Source: Colwellia sp. 1_MG-2023 (lineage in GTDB: Bacteria > Pseudomonadota > Gammaproteobacteria > Enterobacterales > Alteromonadaceae). From it: a stretch of 64,000 bases of DNA. The stretch lies in assembly GCF_030546755.1 (NCBI RefSeq), contig NZ_JAUOPE010000001.1:372001-436000 (forward strand). The letters run 5' to 3'. Shown one piece after another: positions 28,017 to 37,579 of the stretch. The first letter of the stretch is position 1. Each line of letters opens with the position of its first letter. The notes under the pieces are model-generated. The model made no database searches. It saw nothing but the letters and a program-made list of their open reading frames with translations, and was not told the origin of the DNA. A program made the translations under genes and the position numbers.

Positions 28017-30704
28017 TTAAAAATCATAGGTATAACTTAAACTGATTGATGTACCTATTTCTTTCTCACGAACCGCAACGTCTGACTGAGTTACTTCTTG
28101 AGATTCATCTAACAAGTTTTTCACCTTTAACTTAATTTGCGAGTTAAAGTCAGGGTAATAAGTGTATACCAAGTCTAGTGCGTGGAATGGTTGTTCAAGA
28201 GCGTCCCCTCGACCACCGACACCAGAGGCAATAATGCGCTCACCAAAAACGTTATACACCAATGAACCTGAATGATTACCATCAGCTGAGTCGTAATTTA
28301 ATTGCATATTCACAACATACTCAGAGTGACCACTCATACGTTTAGTCGGGTTGGTTAAGTTCCCGGCTAAAGCTGGATCAATACTGACCTCCGAATCACT
28401 TAGCGTAATATTACCTGAGGTAAAAAAACCATCAGCAACTTTAACTAAGTCAACCATCCATTCAAATTCAACCCCTTGCACTTCACCTGTTTCACCATTA
28501 ACAAAGGTGGCTGAATAATCTTCATCACCTACTTGTAAAACGGTTTCAATGGGCGATTCTATGTCTTTATAAAATGCAGCAACGGTATAGCTATTGCCAT
28601 TATCTGCATAGTATTCATAACGCAAATCGTAGTTTTTGATCGGGCTACTTTTCAAACCAACGCGACCAAAAGTTCTGATATCGGTTAATGGGTCATAGTA
28701 AGCAACCGGTACAACTTCACGTAGATCAGGCCTTACAATTGTTTCACCGTAACTCGCGCGAATTTGATAGTTTTCATTCGCTAAATAGGTAAACGCTAAT
28801 GATGAAAATAAATCGTCAGTAAAAATACTACCCGCTTCAATTTTCTCTGGTGCCCAAAAGATATCAAGATCTTCTTTGCCAAAAATTAAGCTAGAAGTAC
28901 CAACTGAAGTTTGTTTAAACTCTTCATAACGAACACCACCACTGATACGAAATTTATTATCCATGATGACATCAAACGCACCATAAGCCGCATCAATTTT
29001 TTGAGCCGCAATATAATCATCCGCATCTGGTGCTGAAGGTTCGTTAAAATCAACTAAAATACGTTGACCCGAAATAAAAGAATCACTTAAGTAACCACTG
29101 TTCATTAATGGCGATTGTGAACCATCATTAATTTCGATACCTGAGCCAGACTTATTATGAACGGCAAAACTTGACGTTGTATAATTACGGCCACGGTCAG
29201 AAAAGTCATAACCCGCTTTAAATTCTAATTCGTAACCTTTGGCATAAATAGGTAATGTAAGATTACCACCATAAGAGTTAACTCTATCTTCCATATCCGT
29301 ATATGAATAAACAGCTCTATTATCATCACCCGTTATTGTAGAGTTTGCATAGTTACCGTTTGTGAAGTTATCTCTAAAATTATATTTAGTGCTAAAAGGG
29401 ATTTCTGTTTCGGCTTTTGAGCGCGTATATTGCCAATCAAAACCTAGCCCCCAATAATCAACAAAAGTATGCTGACCTAATAATTGAGAAACATGTAAAG
29501 TACGCTCTTCATAATCAAATTCGTGCACTCGATTGGCTCTATCGTCAACTGCCACGGTATAAATTGTACTACCGCCGGCACTTTCAACTTGTGATACTTC
29601 TACTTCATCTTCGTTATCGACTAAATAAAGGTTATTCCAAGAAATTGAATGATTATCAAGCTTATAACCTAAGTTTAACACGCCACTATAACGTTCATTT
29701 TCAGTCGTTTCTGTTGAATGTTTAACGGTGTTAAAACAAGAATTAGCAACATCTTCTGCCGTGGCTAACGTCGTTGAACAATCAGCCTCAACATCTTGCG
29801 CGATAACTGAGGTTTTCTTTTTTGCCGAATCCCACTTAGTTTCATAAGCAATAGAGGCTAGAAAACCCAATTGGCCACCAAAATAAGTTTCATCAAAGCT
29901 ATTACCAATATGCGCTTTAATATTGTAAGCAGGATCTAATGACTCTTCTGAGATCACTAAATCTCTCGGTAATGAACTTAACAAGCCATTATTAATTGCT
30001 ATCGCTTGCTCTGAAACTGTTTGGCTTTCAGTGTCTGTTAAGTTTGCACGCTTGATAATATTATCAATGGTAAAACGACCACGATATTCAACAATTGCAT
30101 TTTTCAACTCTGATGAAATACCACCACTTGGACGATTATAAGTTAATCCGTCAGTTGCACTAGTATCATGCGCTAAACCAATTTCAATGCTTGACGTAAA
30201 GTCTCTTGGAACTGATTTCGTACGAATATCAATAGCACCACCACCAAAAGCTGCCGGCATATTTGCTGAAAATGCTTTTTGAACAGCCATACTTTCAATG
30301 ATACTTGAAGGGATAATATCAAGCGGTACAACATTACGTGTTAAATCAGGACTTGGGATATTAGCACCGTTTAATCGCGCACTTGAGTAACGCTCACCCA
30401 AGCCACGTACATAAATAAACTTGCCATCAACTAGCGTTAAACCAGTAACGCGTTTTAGCGCAGAGGCGGCATCACTATCACCCGTTCTAGACATTTGCTC
30501 TGCACCAAGAATGTCAGCGACAAAAGCTTGGTTTTTTCTTTCAGCAATAACCGCAGCAGCACTACCTTGCAAACGAGTCGCTTTTGCCACAACTTCTTCC
30601 ATCACTTGTTGCTCTTCTTCTTGGGCAACAGCAGCGCTAGTATAGCTGAACAAACCTAGCCCCACAGCAACAGCGAGCTTTTGGAGTTTATATTGATTTG
30701 TCAT
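28017..30704 (-). CDS. TonB-dependent outer-membrane receptor of the phosphate island
   Basis: The 895-residue protein has a signal peptide (1-27, ending AAVAQ) and a probable TonB box (VMEEVVAKA). A plug domain (about 45-170; GLGERYSSARLNGANIPSP) precedes a 22-strand-type barrel ending SYTYDF. It is transcribed after a beta-helix lipoprotein gene and before a dedicated TonB module, all beside pstS-phoR-phoB. Substrate unknown. The Pho-type regulation suggests a phosphorus-containing compound. AGGA precedes the start. Confidence 0.9.
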   Translation of the reverse strand: MTNQYKLQKLAVAVGLGLFSYTSAAVAQEEEQQVMEEVVAKATRLQGSAAAVIAERKNQAFVADILGAEQMSRTGDSDAASALKRVTGLTLVDGKFIYVRGLGERYSSARLNGANIPSPDLTRNVVPLDIIPSSIIESMAVQKAFSANMPAAFGGGAIDIRTKSVPRDFTSSIEIGLAHDTSATDGLTYNRPSGGISSELKNAIVEYRGRFTIDNIIKRANLTDTESQTVSEQAIAINNGLLSSLPRDLVISEESLDPAYNIKAHIGNSFDETYFGGQLGFLASIAYETKWDSAKKKTSVIAQDVEADCSTTLATAEDVANSCFNTVKHSTETTENERYSGVLNLGYKLDNHSISWNNLYLVDNEDEVEVSQVESAGGSTIYTVAVDDRANRVHEFDYEERTLHVSQLLGQHTFVDYWGLGFDWQYTRSKAETEIPFSTKYNFRDNFTNGNYANSTITGDDNRAVYSYTDMEDRVNSYGGNLTLPIYAKGYELEFKAGYDFSDRGRNYTTSSFAVHNKSGSGIEINDGSQSPLMNSGYLSDSFISGQRILVDFNEPSAPDADDYIAAQKIDAAYGAFDVIMDNKFRISGGVRYEEFKQTSVGTSSLIFGKEDLDIFWAPEKIEAGSIFTDDLFSSLAFTYLANENYQIRASYGETIVRPDLREVVPVAYYDPLTDIRTFGRVGLKSSPIKNYDLRYEYYADNGNSYTVAAFYKDIESPIETVLQVGDEDYSATFVNGETGEVQGVEFEWMVDLVKVADGFFTSGNITLSDSEVSIDPALAGNLTNPTKRMSGHSEYVVNMQLNYDSADGNHSGSLVYNVFGERIIASGVGGRGDALEQPFHALDLVYTYYPDFNSQIKLKVKNLLDESQEVTQSDVAVREKEIGTSISLSYTYDF

Positions 30705-30731
30705 TTCTTTTTCCTAATTCAGTTCAATAAA

Positions 30732-30766
30732 AAGGCGCCTTTAACCGAATAAGTGGCGCCTTATTA
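30732..30766 (-). terminator. Terminator-like hairpin between lipoprotein and receptor genes
   Basis: AAGGCGCC (30732-30739) pairs with GGCGCCTT (30755-30762), with a 15-base loop. On the minus strand TTTTTATTG follows. It lies in the 74-base gap and probably lowers receptor transcription relative to the lipoprotein, since no separate promoter is evident. Confidence 0.7.
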
Positions 30767-30778
30767 AATGGTTGGTAT

Positions 30779-32380
30779 TTAGTCGTTGTTAGCTGCAGTA
30801 ACTGCTGCTTCAACCCACTGATACCAAGCTGAACTAGTGTCTTGGTCTGATACAGCACCGATATAATCAACTGTATCGAAGAAGCTTGAATCTAAACCAG
30901 ATAAATCGTTAGCTGAAATAGTTACGTCAGTAGAGCTAGTGTTAGTTGAGAAACCATCAGCAGCAATTACATCAGCATCACCACCAACACGTTGGTTTAC
31001 ACCACCATTCTCATACCATTGCTCAACTGACATGTTTGCTGGCATTTGTGTCGCGTCAGCAAATTCAGATGCACAGGCTAATACTGAATTGTTGAAAGTG
31101 ATTTCAGCAGCATTTTTCAAGCCATCAGATGAGAAAGCAATACAGTCAGTACCATTTGAAGCGTCGGTTTTAACGTCTAATACGTTGTAATAATTCGTTT
31201 TGATTGAATCATCAAACTTATGAGCTGTTGAAGGGTCACCATCACGTACCGACGAACCATCAGTAGTAATTACGGTTACATTGGCAATAGTAGGGAAAGA
31301 AGCTGGTGCATCACTGTAATCGTCACCACCATTTTTCTCACCATCAGTTTCAAAACCATTATTCCCCATGTAAGCAATAGCGCCATCACGTGTAGTTACA
31401 GTACCGTGTTGGATAAATAAGAATTGCGCATTACCTTGCCAACCAGCATCAATATCAATTGCATCATCTTGAGTGTCAGTGACTACAATATGCTTGATGT
31501 TTGAAGCACCACCGAAGAATTCAATACCATCATCAAACCCTTGGTGAATATGAAGATAATCAAAAGAAGAACCTGAACCTACCGCATTTAGTGTTAATGA
31601 GTTCAAATCATCACCTTCACCACCTACACGAGGACCAGAGCCAGCGTACCAAATTTTTGCCCATTTGATATTACCGCTTCCGTCAGTGTTATCATTACCA
31701 CCAAAGTAACTAGTAATACCCTCTGAGCCAACATCACAAGTATCGGCAGCACGCTGAGCATTAGTACATTGATTCGTTAAACCGTTACCGTTAATGATGA
31801 TTCCGCCCCAATCAGCGTATTGTGCACCATTACCTTCAAGGTCATGACGGTCATAAGCAAATGCAGAAGTAAATGTTACTGGCTTAGCAGCAGTACCTAC
31901 AGCTTGGATTTTAGCGCCGCGAGCAATACGAATTATCGCTTCACCTGATTTAAACGCTAAAGTAGCACCAGGCTTAACTGTCATTGTAGGACCATTAACT
32001 GGCACTTCAAAACCTTCAGATTTACGACCATCAGCACCAATAAGTAAAGCATCTTCAAACACATGAATACCGCCATCAGGTAATTCTTCAAACGTAAGGT
32101 TTGCTGTAATAGAAATATTTTTACTGGCAAATGAATCATTATATAAACAATCTAAACCATCAAAAGAACCTTCTACAGTACCGGCTTCAGTTTCATAACT
32201 GGTACATTCAATTGGTTCAGCCGAACCATTATCAACCGTGTTATTTGAGTTATTTACACTGTTATCAGTCGTTGAACTATTGTCATTTACTGTAGGGGTA
32301 ATTTGAATATCGCCACCACAACCAACTAATGTTAAAGCACAAGCGATAGCGCTTACTTTGAATAGTGATTTCATTTGCAT
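30779..32380 (-). CDS. Beta-helix surface lipoprotein linked to the TonB receptor
   Basis: The 533-residue protein begins with a lipoprotein signal whose lipobox LVGC gives Cys21. A low-complexity Asn/Ser/Asp linker (about 30-55) follows. A long right-handed beta-helix-like domain contains ADWGGIIINGNG, GSSFDYLHIHQGFDDGIEFF and HIVVTDTQDDAIDIDAGWQ. Similar lipoproteins accompany TonB receptors in Alteromonadales, where a surface binding or hydrolytic role is assumed. GGAG precedes the first ATG. No catalytic motif is recognised. A Pho-box-like pair lies about 205 bases upstream, so it is probably the first gene of a PhoB-dependent unit. Confidence 0.8.
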   Translation of the reverse strand: MQMKSLFKVSAIACALTLVGCGGDIQITPTVNDNSSTTDNSVNNSNNTVDNGSAEPIECTSYETEAGTVEGSFDGLDCLYNDSFASKNISITANLTFEELPDGGIHVFEDALLIGADGRKSEGFEVPVNGPTMTVKPGATLAFKSGEAIIRIARGAKIQAVGTAAKPVTFTSAFAYDRHDLEGNGAQYADWGGIIINGNGLTNQCTNAQRAADTCDVGSEGITSYFGGNDNTDGSGNIKWAKIWYAGSGPRVGGEGDDLNSLTLNAVGSGSSFDYLHIHQGFDDGIEFFGGASNIKHIVVTDTQDDAIDIDAGWQGNAQFLFIQHGTVTTRDGAIAYMGNNGFETDGEKNGGDDYSDAPASFPTIANVTVITTDGSSVRDGDPSTAHKFDDSIKTNYYNVLDVKTDASNGTDCIAFSSDGLKNAAEITFNNSVLACASEFADATQMPANMSVEQWYENGGVNQRVGGDADVIAADGFSTNTSSTDVTISANDLSGLDSSFFDTVDYIGAVSDQDTSSAWYQWVEAAVTAANND

Positions 32381-32540
32381 TTCTTTTTGCTCCGAAGATA
32401 TATAGTTTTAAATGTATTCAAACTGGCTAAATGAAAGTTTATTAAGTGTTACTTACTTCGATATTGCTTAGTAACAAAGACATCAAAAAAACTTCATTTA
32501 GACAGCTTGACTAAAAGTTGTAGCTATCCTACTGCTGAAA

Positions 32541-32602
32541 AATGACAGAAATGTTTTAGAAATATGTAGTTTTTGTTGCTGAACAATGACAGTAATATGA
32601 CA
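32541..32602 (-). promoter_or_regulatory. Pho-box-like repeats before the beta-helix lipoprotein gene
   Basis: AATGACA at 32585-32591 and TATGACA at 32596-32602 have an 11-base period and match the PhoB repeat well on the minus strand (TGTCATA and TGTCATT). A further AATGACA at 32541-32547 is 44 bases (four periods) away and keeps the phase. The spacing supports several PhoB dimers. Confidence 0.75.
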
Positions 32603-32649
32603 AGCAAAGGCAACATGAAGAAAAGACAAATAATGCTGGGACAAACTAA

Positions 32650-32675
32650 AAAGGCCTAACGTTTGTTAGGCCTTT
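32650..32675 (-). terminator. Terminator of pstS
   Basis: AAAGGCCTAAC (32650-32660) pairs with GTTAGGCCTTT (32665-32675) around a 4-base loop. On the minus strand TTTTTAG overlaps and follows the stem. It lies 35 bases after the pstS stop. Confidence 0.9.
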
Positions 32676-32709
32676 CAATGTACTTAGTTAACTGTAATTA
32701 TGGGATATT

Positions 32710-33669
32710 TTACAGACCTAACTTTTTAAATTCTTTTTCTACCACTGAGTTTGGTAAAGGAATATAACCATCTTTTTCAACTATTTTTTGTCCTGATTGT
32801 GACAAAACCATCTTTAAAAATTCAGCTTCCATTGGTGCTAAAGGCTTATTCGGATGCTTGTTAACATAGACATATAAAAAGCGAGACAATGGATATTTTT
32901 TAGACACAGCATTCGCCATATTAGCTTCTACAAAATTGTCGCCTTTTTTAGATAGCGGTAATGCTCGAACGCCTGAAGTTTGGTAACCAATACCTGAATA
33001 ACCAATACCATTTAACGAAGCAGAAACCGACTGAACCACTGATGCAGAACCAGGTTGTTCATTAACATTATTTTTGAAATCACCTTTACAAAGCGCTTTT
33101 TTCTTAAAATATCCATAAGTACCAGACACAGAGTTACGACCGTATAATTGAATATCTTTACCTGTCCACTCACCACCGAGCCCTAAATCACCCCAACGAT
33201 CTACCTCTTTGTCAGCACCACATTTACGGTTGTTTGAAAAAATGGCATCAACTTGGTCGATACGTAAACCTTTTAACGGGTTATCTTTGTGAACAAATAC
33301 CGCTAAGGCATCAATTGCCACACGAACAGCGGTAGGTTTGTAACCGTAACGTTTTTCGAACGCTTCGATTTCACGTGATTTCATTTTACGGCTCATAGGC
33401 CCTAAGTTTGACGTTGCTTCAGTTAATGCTGGTGGAGCAGTAGAAGAACCGGCCGCTTGAATTTGTACGTTTACATTAGGGTAAGTGCGTTTAAACTCTT
33501 CCGCCCAAAAGGTCATCATATTCGCTAAAGTATCTGAACCAACTGAAGATACATTACCTGAAACACCGCTAACTTTTTTATAAACGGGTAAGTCTTTATC
33601 TATCGCGACCGATGAAAAACTCACCATACTTGCTAAACCAATGATGCCTAAGGCACGTTTGATATTCAT
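32710..33669 (-). CDS. pstS: Phosphate-binding periplasmic protein PstS
   Basis: PstS binds phosphate in the periplasm for the PstCAB transporter or acts as a scavenging protein. From the chosen start the product is 319 residues, with a signal peptide (about 1-22, ending FSSVA). The phosphate-binding loops include [20 protein letters not shown] and [13 protein letters not shown] prefer the ATG at 33669 over one 14 codons upstream because GGAG lies 6 bases before it and a normal signal peptide begins there. pstCAB do not follow, so the transporter is elsewhere. Pho-box repeats lie just upstream. Confidence 0.92.
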   Translation of the reverse strand: MNIKRALGIIGLASMVSFSSVAIDKDLPVYKKVSGVSGNVSSVGSDTLANMMTFWAEEFKRTYPNVNVQIQAAGSSTAPPALTEATSNLGPMSRKMKSREIEAFEKRYGYKPTAVRVAIDALAVFVHKDNPLKGLRIDQVDAIFSNNRKCGADKEVDRWGDLGLGGEWTGKDIQLYGRNSVSGTYGYFKKKALCKGDFKNNVNEQPGSASVVQSVSASLNGIGYSGIGYQTSGVRALPLSKKGDNFVEANMANAVSKKYPLSRFLYVYVNKHPNKPLAPMEAEFLKMVLSQSGQKIVEKDGYIPLPNSVVEKEFKKLGL

Positions 33670-33752
33670 AATTTTCTCCAATGAGACTTGTATACAACAT
33701 TGATTATTCAATGGTATAACCTAGTTAATTTGCCAACACTATATAAAGCTAA

Positions 33753-33792
33753 TATGACAATTATATTTAAGCTTTGTGACACTTATATGACA
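33753..33792 (-). promoter_or_regulatory. Pho box array before pstS
   Basis: On the plus strand TATGACA (33753), a weak TATTTAA (33764), TGTGACA (33775) and TATGACA (33786) follow each other at exact 11-base steps. Read on the minus strand these are TGTCATA/TGTCACA units, the PhoB direct-repeat arrangement. The array ends 84 bases before the pstS start. Confidence 0.85.
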
Positions 33793-33895
33793 AAGGTAAA
33801 ATAAGTGTCACAAAAGTGAAGTATTTATAATGGTCGTTGTATTACGTAAAGAGAATAACGATAAATACCGTTAATATAGGGTCGGATATAAAAGA

Positions 33896-35200
33896 TTAAG
33901 GTAACGGGCGTATGCAGTTTGGTTCAAAATAAATAATGAATTCGCTTCCTTTACCCCATTGTGAATTAATAGCAAGTTCAGCATGATGATGGTTCAACAC
34001 ATGTTTAACGATAGCTAAACCTAACCCCGATCCGCCAGTGTCACGTGATCTTGATTTATCCACCCTAAAAAAACGCTCCGTTAATCTATTTACATTCTCA
34101 GGACGGATACCTGGACCATTGTCTTTTACGGAAAATTTCGCTTTATTACCATCCATTTGCCATGAAATATCGATTTTTCCATTTGCTTGAGTGTAGCTAA
34201 TAGCATTAGAAATTAAGTTTAAGCATGCACTTTTAATTTCGTTATCAATCCCTTCAATGGCAAGGTGTTCATCTATGTCCGCGGTAATATGGTGATTTTT
34301 ATCTTGATTAAGCCAATGACTGTCTTCTACTAAAGCATGCAACAACTTAGGCATATCGATCAATTGTTTATCGTCATCATCAATATTTATCTCAACTCGT
34401 GAAAGTATTAACAGTTGTTCAACTAGTCGATCCATTCTAGAAACTTGAGTTTCCATAGTGTTAAACACTTTTTGCCAGTAAGGATCTAAAGCATGCTCCG
34501 TCATTTGCACCATTTCAACATAACCACGTACAACGGTTAAAGGGGTTTTTAGTTCATGAGAGACATTGGCGACAAAATCACGGCGCATTTCTTCAAGGCG
34601 ATGAACCTTACTGACATCTCTTGCAAGAAATAAAACTTGCTCACTACCATAAGCCATCAAACGTAGCTCTAAAATCAAATCAGCATTTATCGGTGAAGGA
34701 ATATGACAGGGGATGTCAAAATTACCGTTTTCAATATACTGACTAAATTCAGGAAAACGTAATAAATTATCGATTCGTTGACCTATATCACCCGGCCAAC
34801 GTATGCCGAGTAATCGCTGTGCTTTTTTATTGCCCCATTCAATAATTAAATCATCAGACAATACAAGTGCGGCATCAGGAAGTGCCTCAGCACCATCTCT
34901 AAATTGTCGAATTTTAGCATTAAGGGCTTTTTGTTTTTTACGATGTTTTCTGGTTCTGCGATATAAACCGTCGTAAATTCTTCCCCATATACCCTTAGCT
35001 ACAGGAGGGGAAATAGTTTTACTTCGCCACAACCATTTAATTAATTTTAATAAATGATGATAGTGCCAAATCAAAAGACTCACGGCGCTAATCGCAACAA
35101 TTAAAAAAGTATTGCCGATAAAAAAACCAACAACCGCACTTAGCAATAACGTTAGCGTTAAACGACTAATAATAGATTTGACAGATAAACGAAAATACAT
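33896..35200 (-). CDS. phoR: Phosphate regulon sensor histidine kinase PhoR
   Basis: PhoR senses phosphate status through the Pst system and phosphorylates PhoB. The 434-residue protein has two N-terminal membrane helices (about 12-42). A PAS domain (about 95-190; DAALVLSDDLIIEWGN) follows. The HisKA domain carries His215 in VSHELKTPLTV, and the ATPase domain has N- and G-boxes (NLISNAISYT, VKDNGPGI, GGSGLGLAIV). phoB ends 11 bases before it starts. Confidence 0.95.
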   Translation of the reverse strand: MYFRLSVKSIISRLTLTLLLSAVVGFFIGNTFLIVAISAVSLLIWHYHHLLKLIKWLWRSKTISPPVAKGIWGRIYDGLYRRTRKHRKKQKALNAKIRQFRDGAEALPDAALVLSDDLIIEWGNKKAQRLLGIRWPGDIGQRIDNLLRFPEFSQYIENGNFDIPCHIPSPINADLILELRLMAYGSEQVLFLARDVSKVHRLEEMRRDFVANVSHELKTPLTVVRGYVEMVQMTEHALDPYWQKVFNTMETQVSRMDRLVEQLLILSRVEINIDDDDKQLIDMPKLLHALVEDSHWLNQDKNHHITADIDEHLAIEGIDNEIKSACLNLISNAISYTQANGKIDISWQMDGNKAKFSVKDNGPGIRPENVNRLTERFFRVDKSRSRDTGGSGLGLAIVKHVLNHHHAELAINSQWGKGSEFIIYFEPNCIRPLP

Positions 35201-35211
35201 ATAGGCGAACT

Positions 35212-35913
35212 TTATAGACTCATTTTAATTTTGCCTGAAAAACGATACCCTGAACCTCGAACCGTTTGAATAAAGTCTTCATGCCCTTCTCCAGCGATCG
35301 CTTTACGTAATCGTCTGATATGAACATCTACGGTTCGATCTTCTACATAAACATTGGTACCCCAAACATTATCTAATAATTGTTCACGGCTATACACTCG
35401 TTCAGTGTGTGTCATAAAAAAATGTAACAACCTAAACTCCGTTGGACCAAGATCTAAAGCTCGTTCATTAATAGAAACGCGATGTGCGACAGGGTCAAGT
35501 TTCATACCATGAAATTCAATTGCTTCTTCCAGTGCGGTAGGCGATACACGACGGATCACTGCTTTAATTCGAGCAATTAACTCTTTCGGTGAAAAAGGTT
35601 TAGTCACATAATCATCAACACCAACATCAAAGCCTTTTACTTTATCGTCTTCATCGGCACGCGCAGTAAGCATTATAATTGGAATTGAACGAGTATACTC
35701 GTTTTGCTTTAAGGTTTTCGCAAGTTTAACACCTGTGCCACCGGGTAACATCCAATCTAGCAAAATAAGATCAGGATAAGGCTCTACTATTTTTGATTTA
35801 GCATCTTCATAATCTTCCGCTTCAATCGTATTAAAACCATTTTGTTCTAAGACGAAAGTGATCATTTCCCTGATCGGTTTTTCATCTTCTACCACTAATA
35901 TTTGTCTGTTCAT
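35212..35913 (-). CDS. phoB: Phosphate regulon response regulator PhoB
   Basis: PhoB activates phosphate-starvation genes by binding 11-bp direct repeats. The 233-residue protein has a receiver domain with Asp53 (LLDWMLPGG) and the conserved TKPFSP. The C-terminal winged helix contains [10 protein letters not shown] and GSGYRF. The order phoB-phoR-pstS with a porin upstream matches the arrangement known from Shewanella (recalled). Its predicted sites occur before pstS, the lipoprotein gene, the TonB operon and the porin in this window. Confidence 0.96.
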   Translation of the reverse strand: MNRQILVVEDEKPIREMITFVLEQNGFNTIEAEDYEDAKSKIVEPYPDLILLDWMLPGGTGVKLAKTLKQNEYTRSIPIIMLTARADEDDKVKGFDVGVDDYVTKPFSPKELIARIKAVIRRVSPTALEEAIEFHGMKLDPVAHRVSINERALDLGPTEFRLLHFFMTHTERVYSREQLLDNVWGTNVYVEDRTVDVHIRRLRKAIAGEGHEDFIQTVRGSGYRFSGKIKMSL

Positions 35914-36021
35914 TTAATAAATCCTGTTAGTCGATTGACAACGCTCATGAACATTGTGATAACTTTTTGTGACAATTTTATTACACGCCTATAATTTTTG
36001 TTCATCATTAACTAACTACTA

Positions 36022-36285
36022 GGGCATGTTGATCTTTCGCGATGATTTTTGCAATAGTTTGTTTGGTATTTATACAAAGCCTTGCGAATGATATGTGGCT
36101 ATTCCACCTCAATAAGCAAAAATGCAGTAGAAATGACAAACAAACGTTGCCCAAAGGTTTCAATTAAAAACCATTTTTTATTCGTTGTTCAGTATTTACA
36201 TGGAACAACCATGCTACTTAACTCACGCCTTGAATAAATGACTTTTATTTTGAACAAAATTCAACCTTTCAAGATAAACACGCCC
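36022..36285. mobile_element. MITE, second subfamily (about 264 bp, TA-flanked)
   Basis: The ends GGGCATGTTGATCTTTCG and CTTTCAAGATAAACACGCCC are imperfect inverted repeats flanked by TA (36020-36021 and 36286-36287). Part of the interior (GTATTTATACAA, TTCCACCT) resembles the element at 36328-36631, so the two are related subfamilies. A truncated relative lies at 48360. No coding capacity. Confidence 0.75.
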
Positions 36286-36302
36286 TAATATTAGGCAAGA
36301 AA

Positions 36303-36323
36303 AAAGCGACCTAAAGTCGCTTT
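36303..36323 (-). terminator. Terminator, probably originally that of the porin gene
   Basis: AAAGCGAC (36303-36310) pairs with GTCGCTTT (36316-36323) around 5 bases, and a T-run follows on the minus strand. It is now separated from the porin stop codon (36653) by a complete MITE. Confidence 0.8.
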
Positions 36324-36327
36324 ATTA

Positions 36328-36631
36328 GGGGCTGTTGACCTTTCGGGATTGTTTTTGTTGGGTATTTATACAAGGCAGCGCCTTTGTTATAGGGTTGTTC
36401 CACCTAAAAAGGCGATAAAGACTTTATGCTCCTGCAAAGTCACCTTACCCCACATCCTTGTGGGGCAACGCCGTAAATATGACCAACAAACGCTGTACTA
36501 AGGATTCGGCTAAAATCGTTTTACGCTTTGTTGAGTAGTATTTTCTTAGAATGACTAGGCTACACACTACTCGCCGCGATTAAAACGATTTTATCTCGAA
36601 CGAAATTTAACCACGAAAGATCAACAGCCCC
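36328..36631 (-). mobile_element. MITE, copy 2 (TA-flanked, about 304 bp)
   Basis: This is the reverse-oriented, closely similar copy of the element at 4866-5180, with ends GGGGCTGTTGACCTTTCG and CGAAAGATCAACAGCCCC and TA on both sides (36326-36327, 36632-36633). Its terminal repeats are better preserved than in copy 1. It contains the same CCCCACA..TGTGGGG hairpin and no reading frame of note. Confidence 0.88.
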
Positions 36632-36652
36632 TAAGCTAATAAACCGCTCAAA

Positions 36653-37579
36653 TTAAAACTTATATTCAATCCCAGCGCCTAAATAGTCTTCATCAGCACC
36701 GCTATCCATATCAAAAGTCGTGTAAAAACCATATAGTTTAGTACTTTTAGCTAACTTATAATCTGCACCGAAAGTAACGCCTGACTTATCATCACCTCCG
36801 TCGAAATTAGCAGTTTGTAATTGCGCTTTTAACGACCAGTTATCAATTGAATATTTTGCTGAAGCAAGAAAGCCATCCATTTCAGCGCCAGAAGAAACAG
36901 ATTCTTGCGTTTGTAGCATTGCACCTAGCGTGAAACCGGCTAATTTACCTTGCACAGTTGCACGAGTAACATCGTAACCTTTCATTTCAGAATCAATTGC
37001 AATCGCAGCATAAAGTTTAGACTTTTTCAATTCAGCGTCACCGTATGTAACTGCAAAAGAAGTAGCATCTTCACCATCAATACTATCTTCGGCAACATAC
37101 GTCATCCCGATTTGAAAATTATTAAACTTTTTGGTTTTATAAGTAATAGAATCAGCCATGCGGTTTTCACCCTTCCATAAGCTTTTAATATCACCATTTA
37201 AATCGCTGAATAAATCCACTTTCCCTTGCGATTGTTTTAGCACCGAATCATTATTACCTACGAGTACTTCACCAAAATTTCCTTTCAAACCAATATATTG
37301 GTTACGGTCAGTAATACTATCACCTTTGGCAGAGTCGCCATCTAAGTCAACTTGAAATTCCGCTTTATAAACAACCGTTAACTCATTTGATACATCATGC
37401 GTGCCTTTAAAGCCAATACGTGACGCATTACTTTTAACTTCGGTAAAAGATCCCTCACCTTCATCTGATGATTGAATTGACATATTTGCTTTACCGTAAA
37501 TAGTGATATCAGCAGAAAATGACGATACAGAAATTGTGGCTAATAATGCTGTCGCCAAAGTGCTATATGAAAGTTTCAT
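36653..37579 (-). CDS. Outer-membrane porin, likely phosphate-regulated
   Basis: The 308-residue protein has a signal peptide (1-22, ending SSFSA). A Gram-negative general-porin barrel follows: ITIYGKANMS at the start, VSNELTVVYKAEFQVDLDGD, and a C-terminal GAGIEYKF with terminal Phe. A Pho-box-like repeat lies about 60 bases upstream, and the gene neighbours phoB, comparable to phosphorus-regulated porins of Shewanella. A role like PhoE/OprP, passage of phosphate or polyphosphate under starvation, is inferred. Confidence 0.87.
   Translation of the reverse strand: MKLSYSTLATALLATISVSSFSADITIYGKANMSIQSSDEGEGSFTEVKSNASRIGFKGTHDVSNELTVVYKAEFQVDLDGDSAKGDSITDRNQYIGLKGNFGEVLVGNNDSVLKQSQGKVDLFSDLNGDIKSLWKGENRMADSITYKTKKFNNFQIGMTYVAEDSIDGEDATSFAVTYGDAELKKSKLYAAIAIDSEMKGYDVTRATVQGKLAGFTLGAMLQTQESVSSGAEMDGFLASAKYSIDNWSLKAQLQTANFDGGDDKSGVTFGADYKLAKSTKLYGFYTTFDMDSGADEDYLGAGIEYKF

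Noticed and set aside
35955-35974. Pho-box candidate before phoB (TGTGATA and TGTGACA)
   Set aside because: The two words are 13 bases apart, not 11, so the PhoB arrangement is not met. Autoregulation remains possible but is not supported here.
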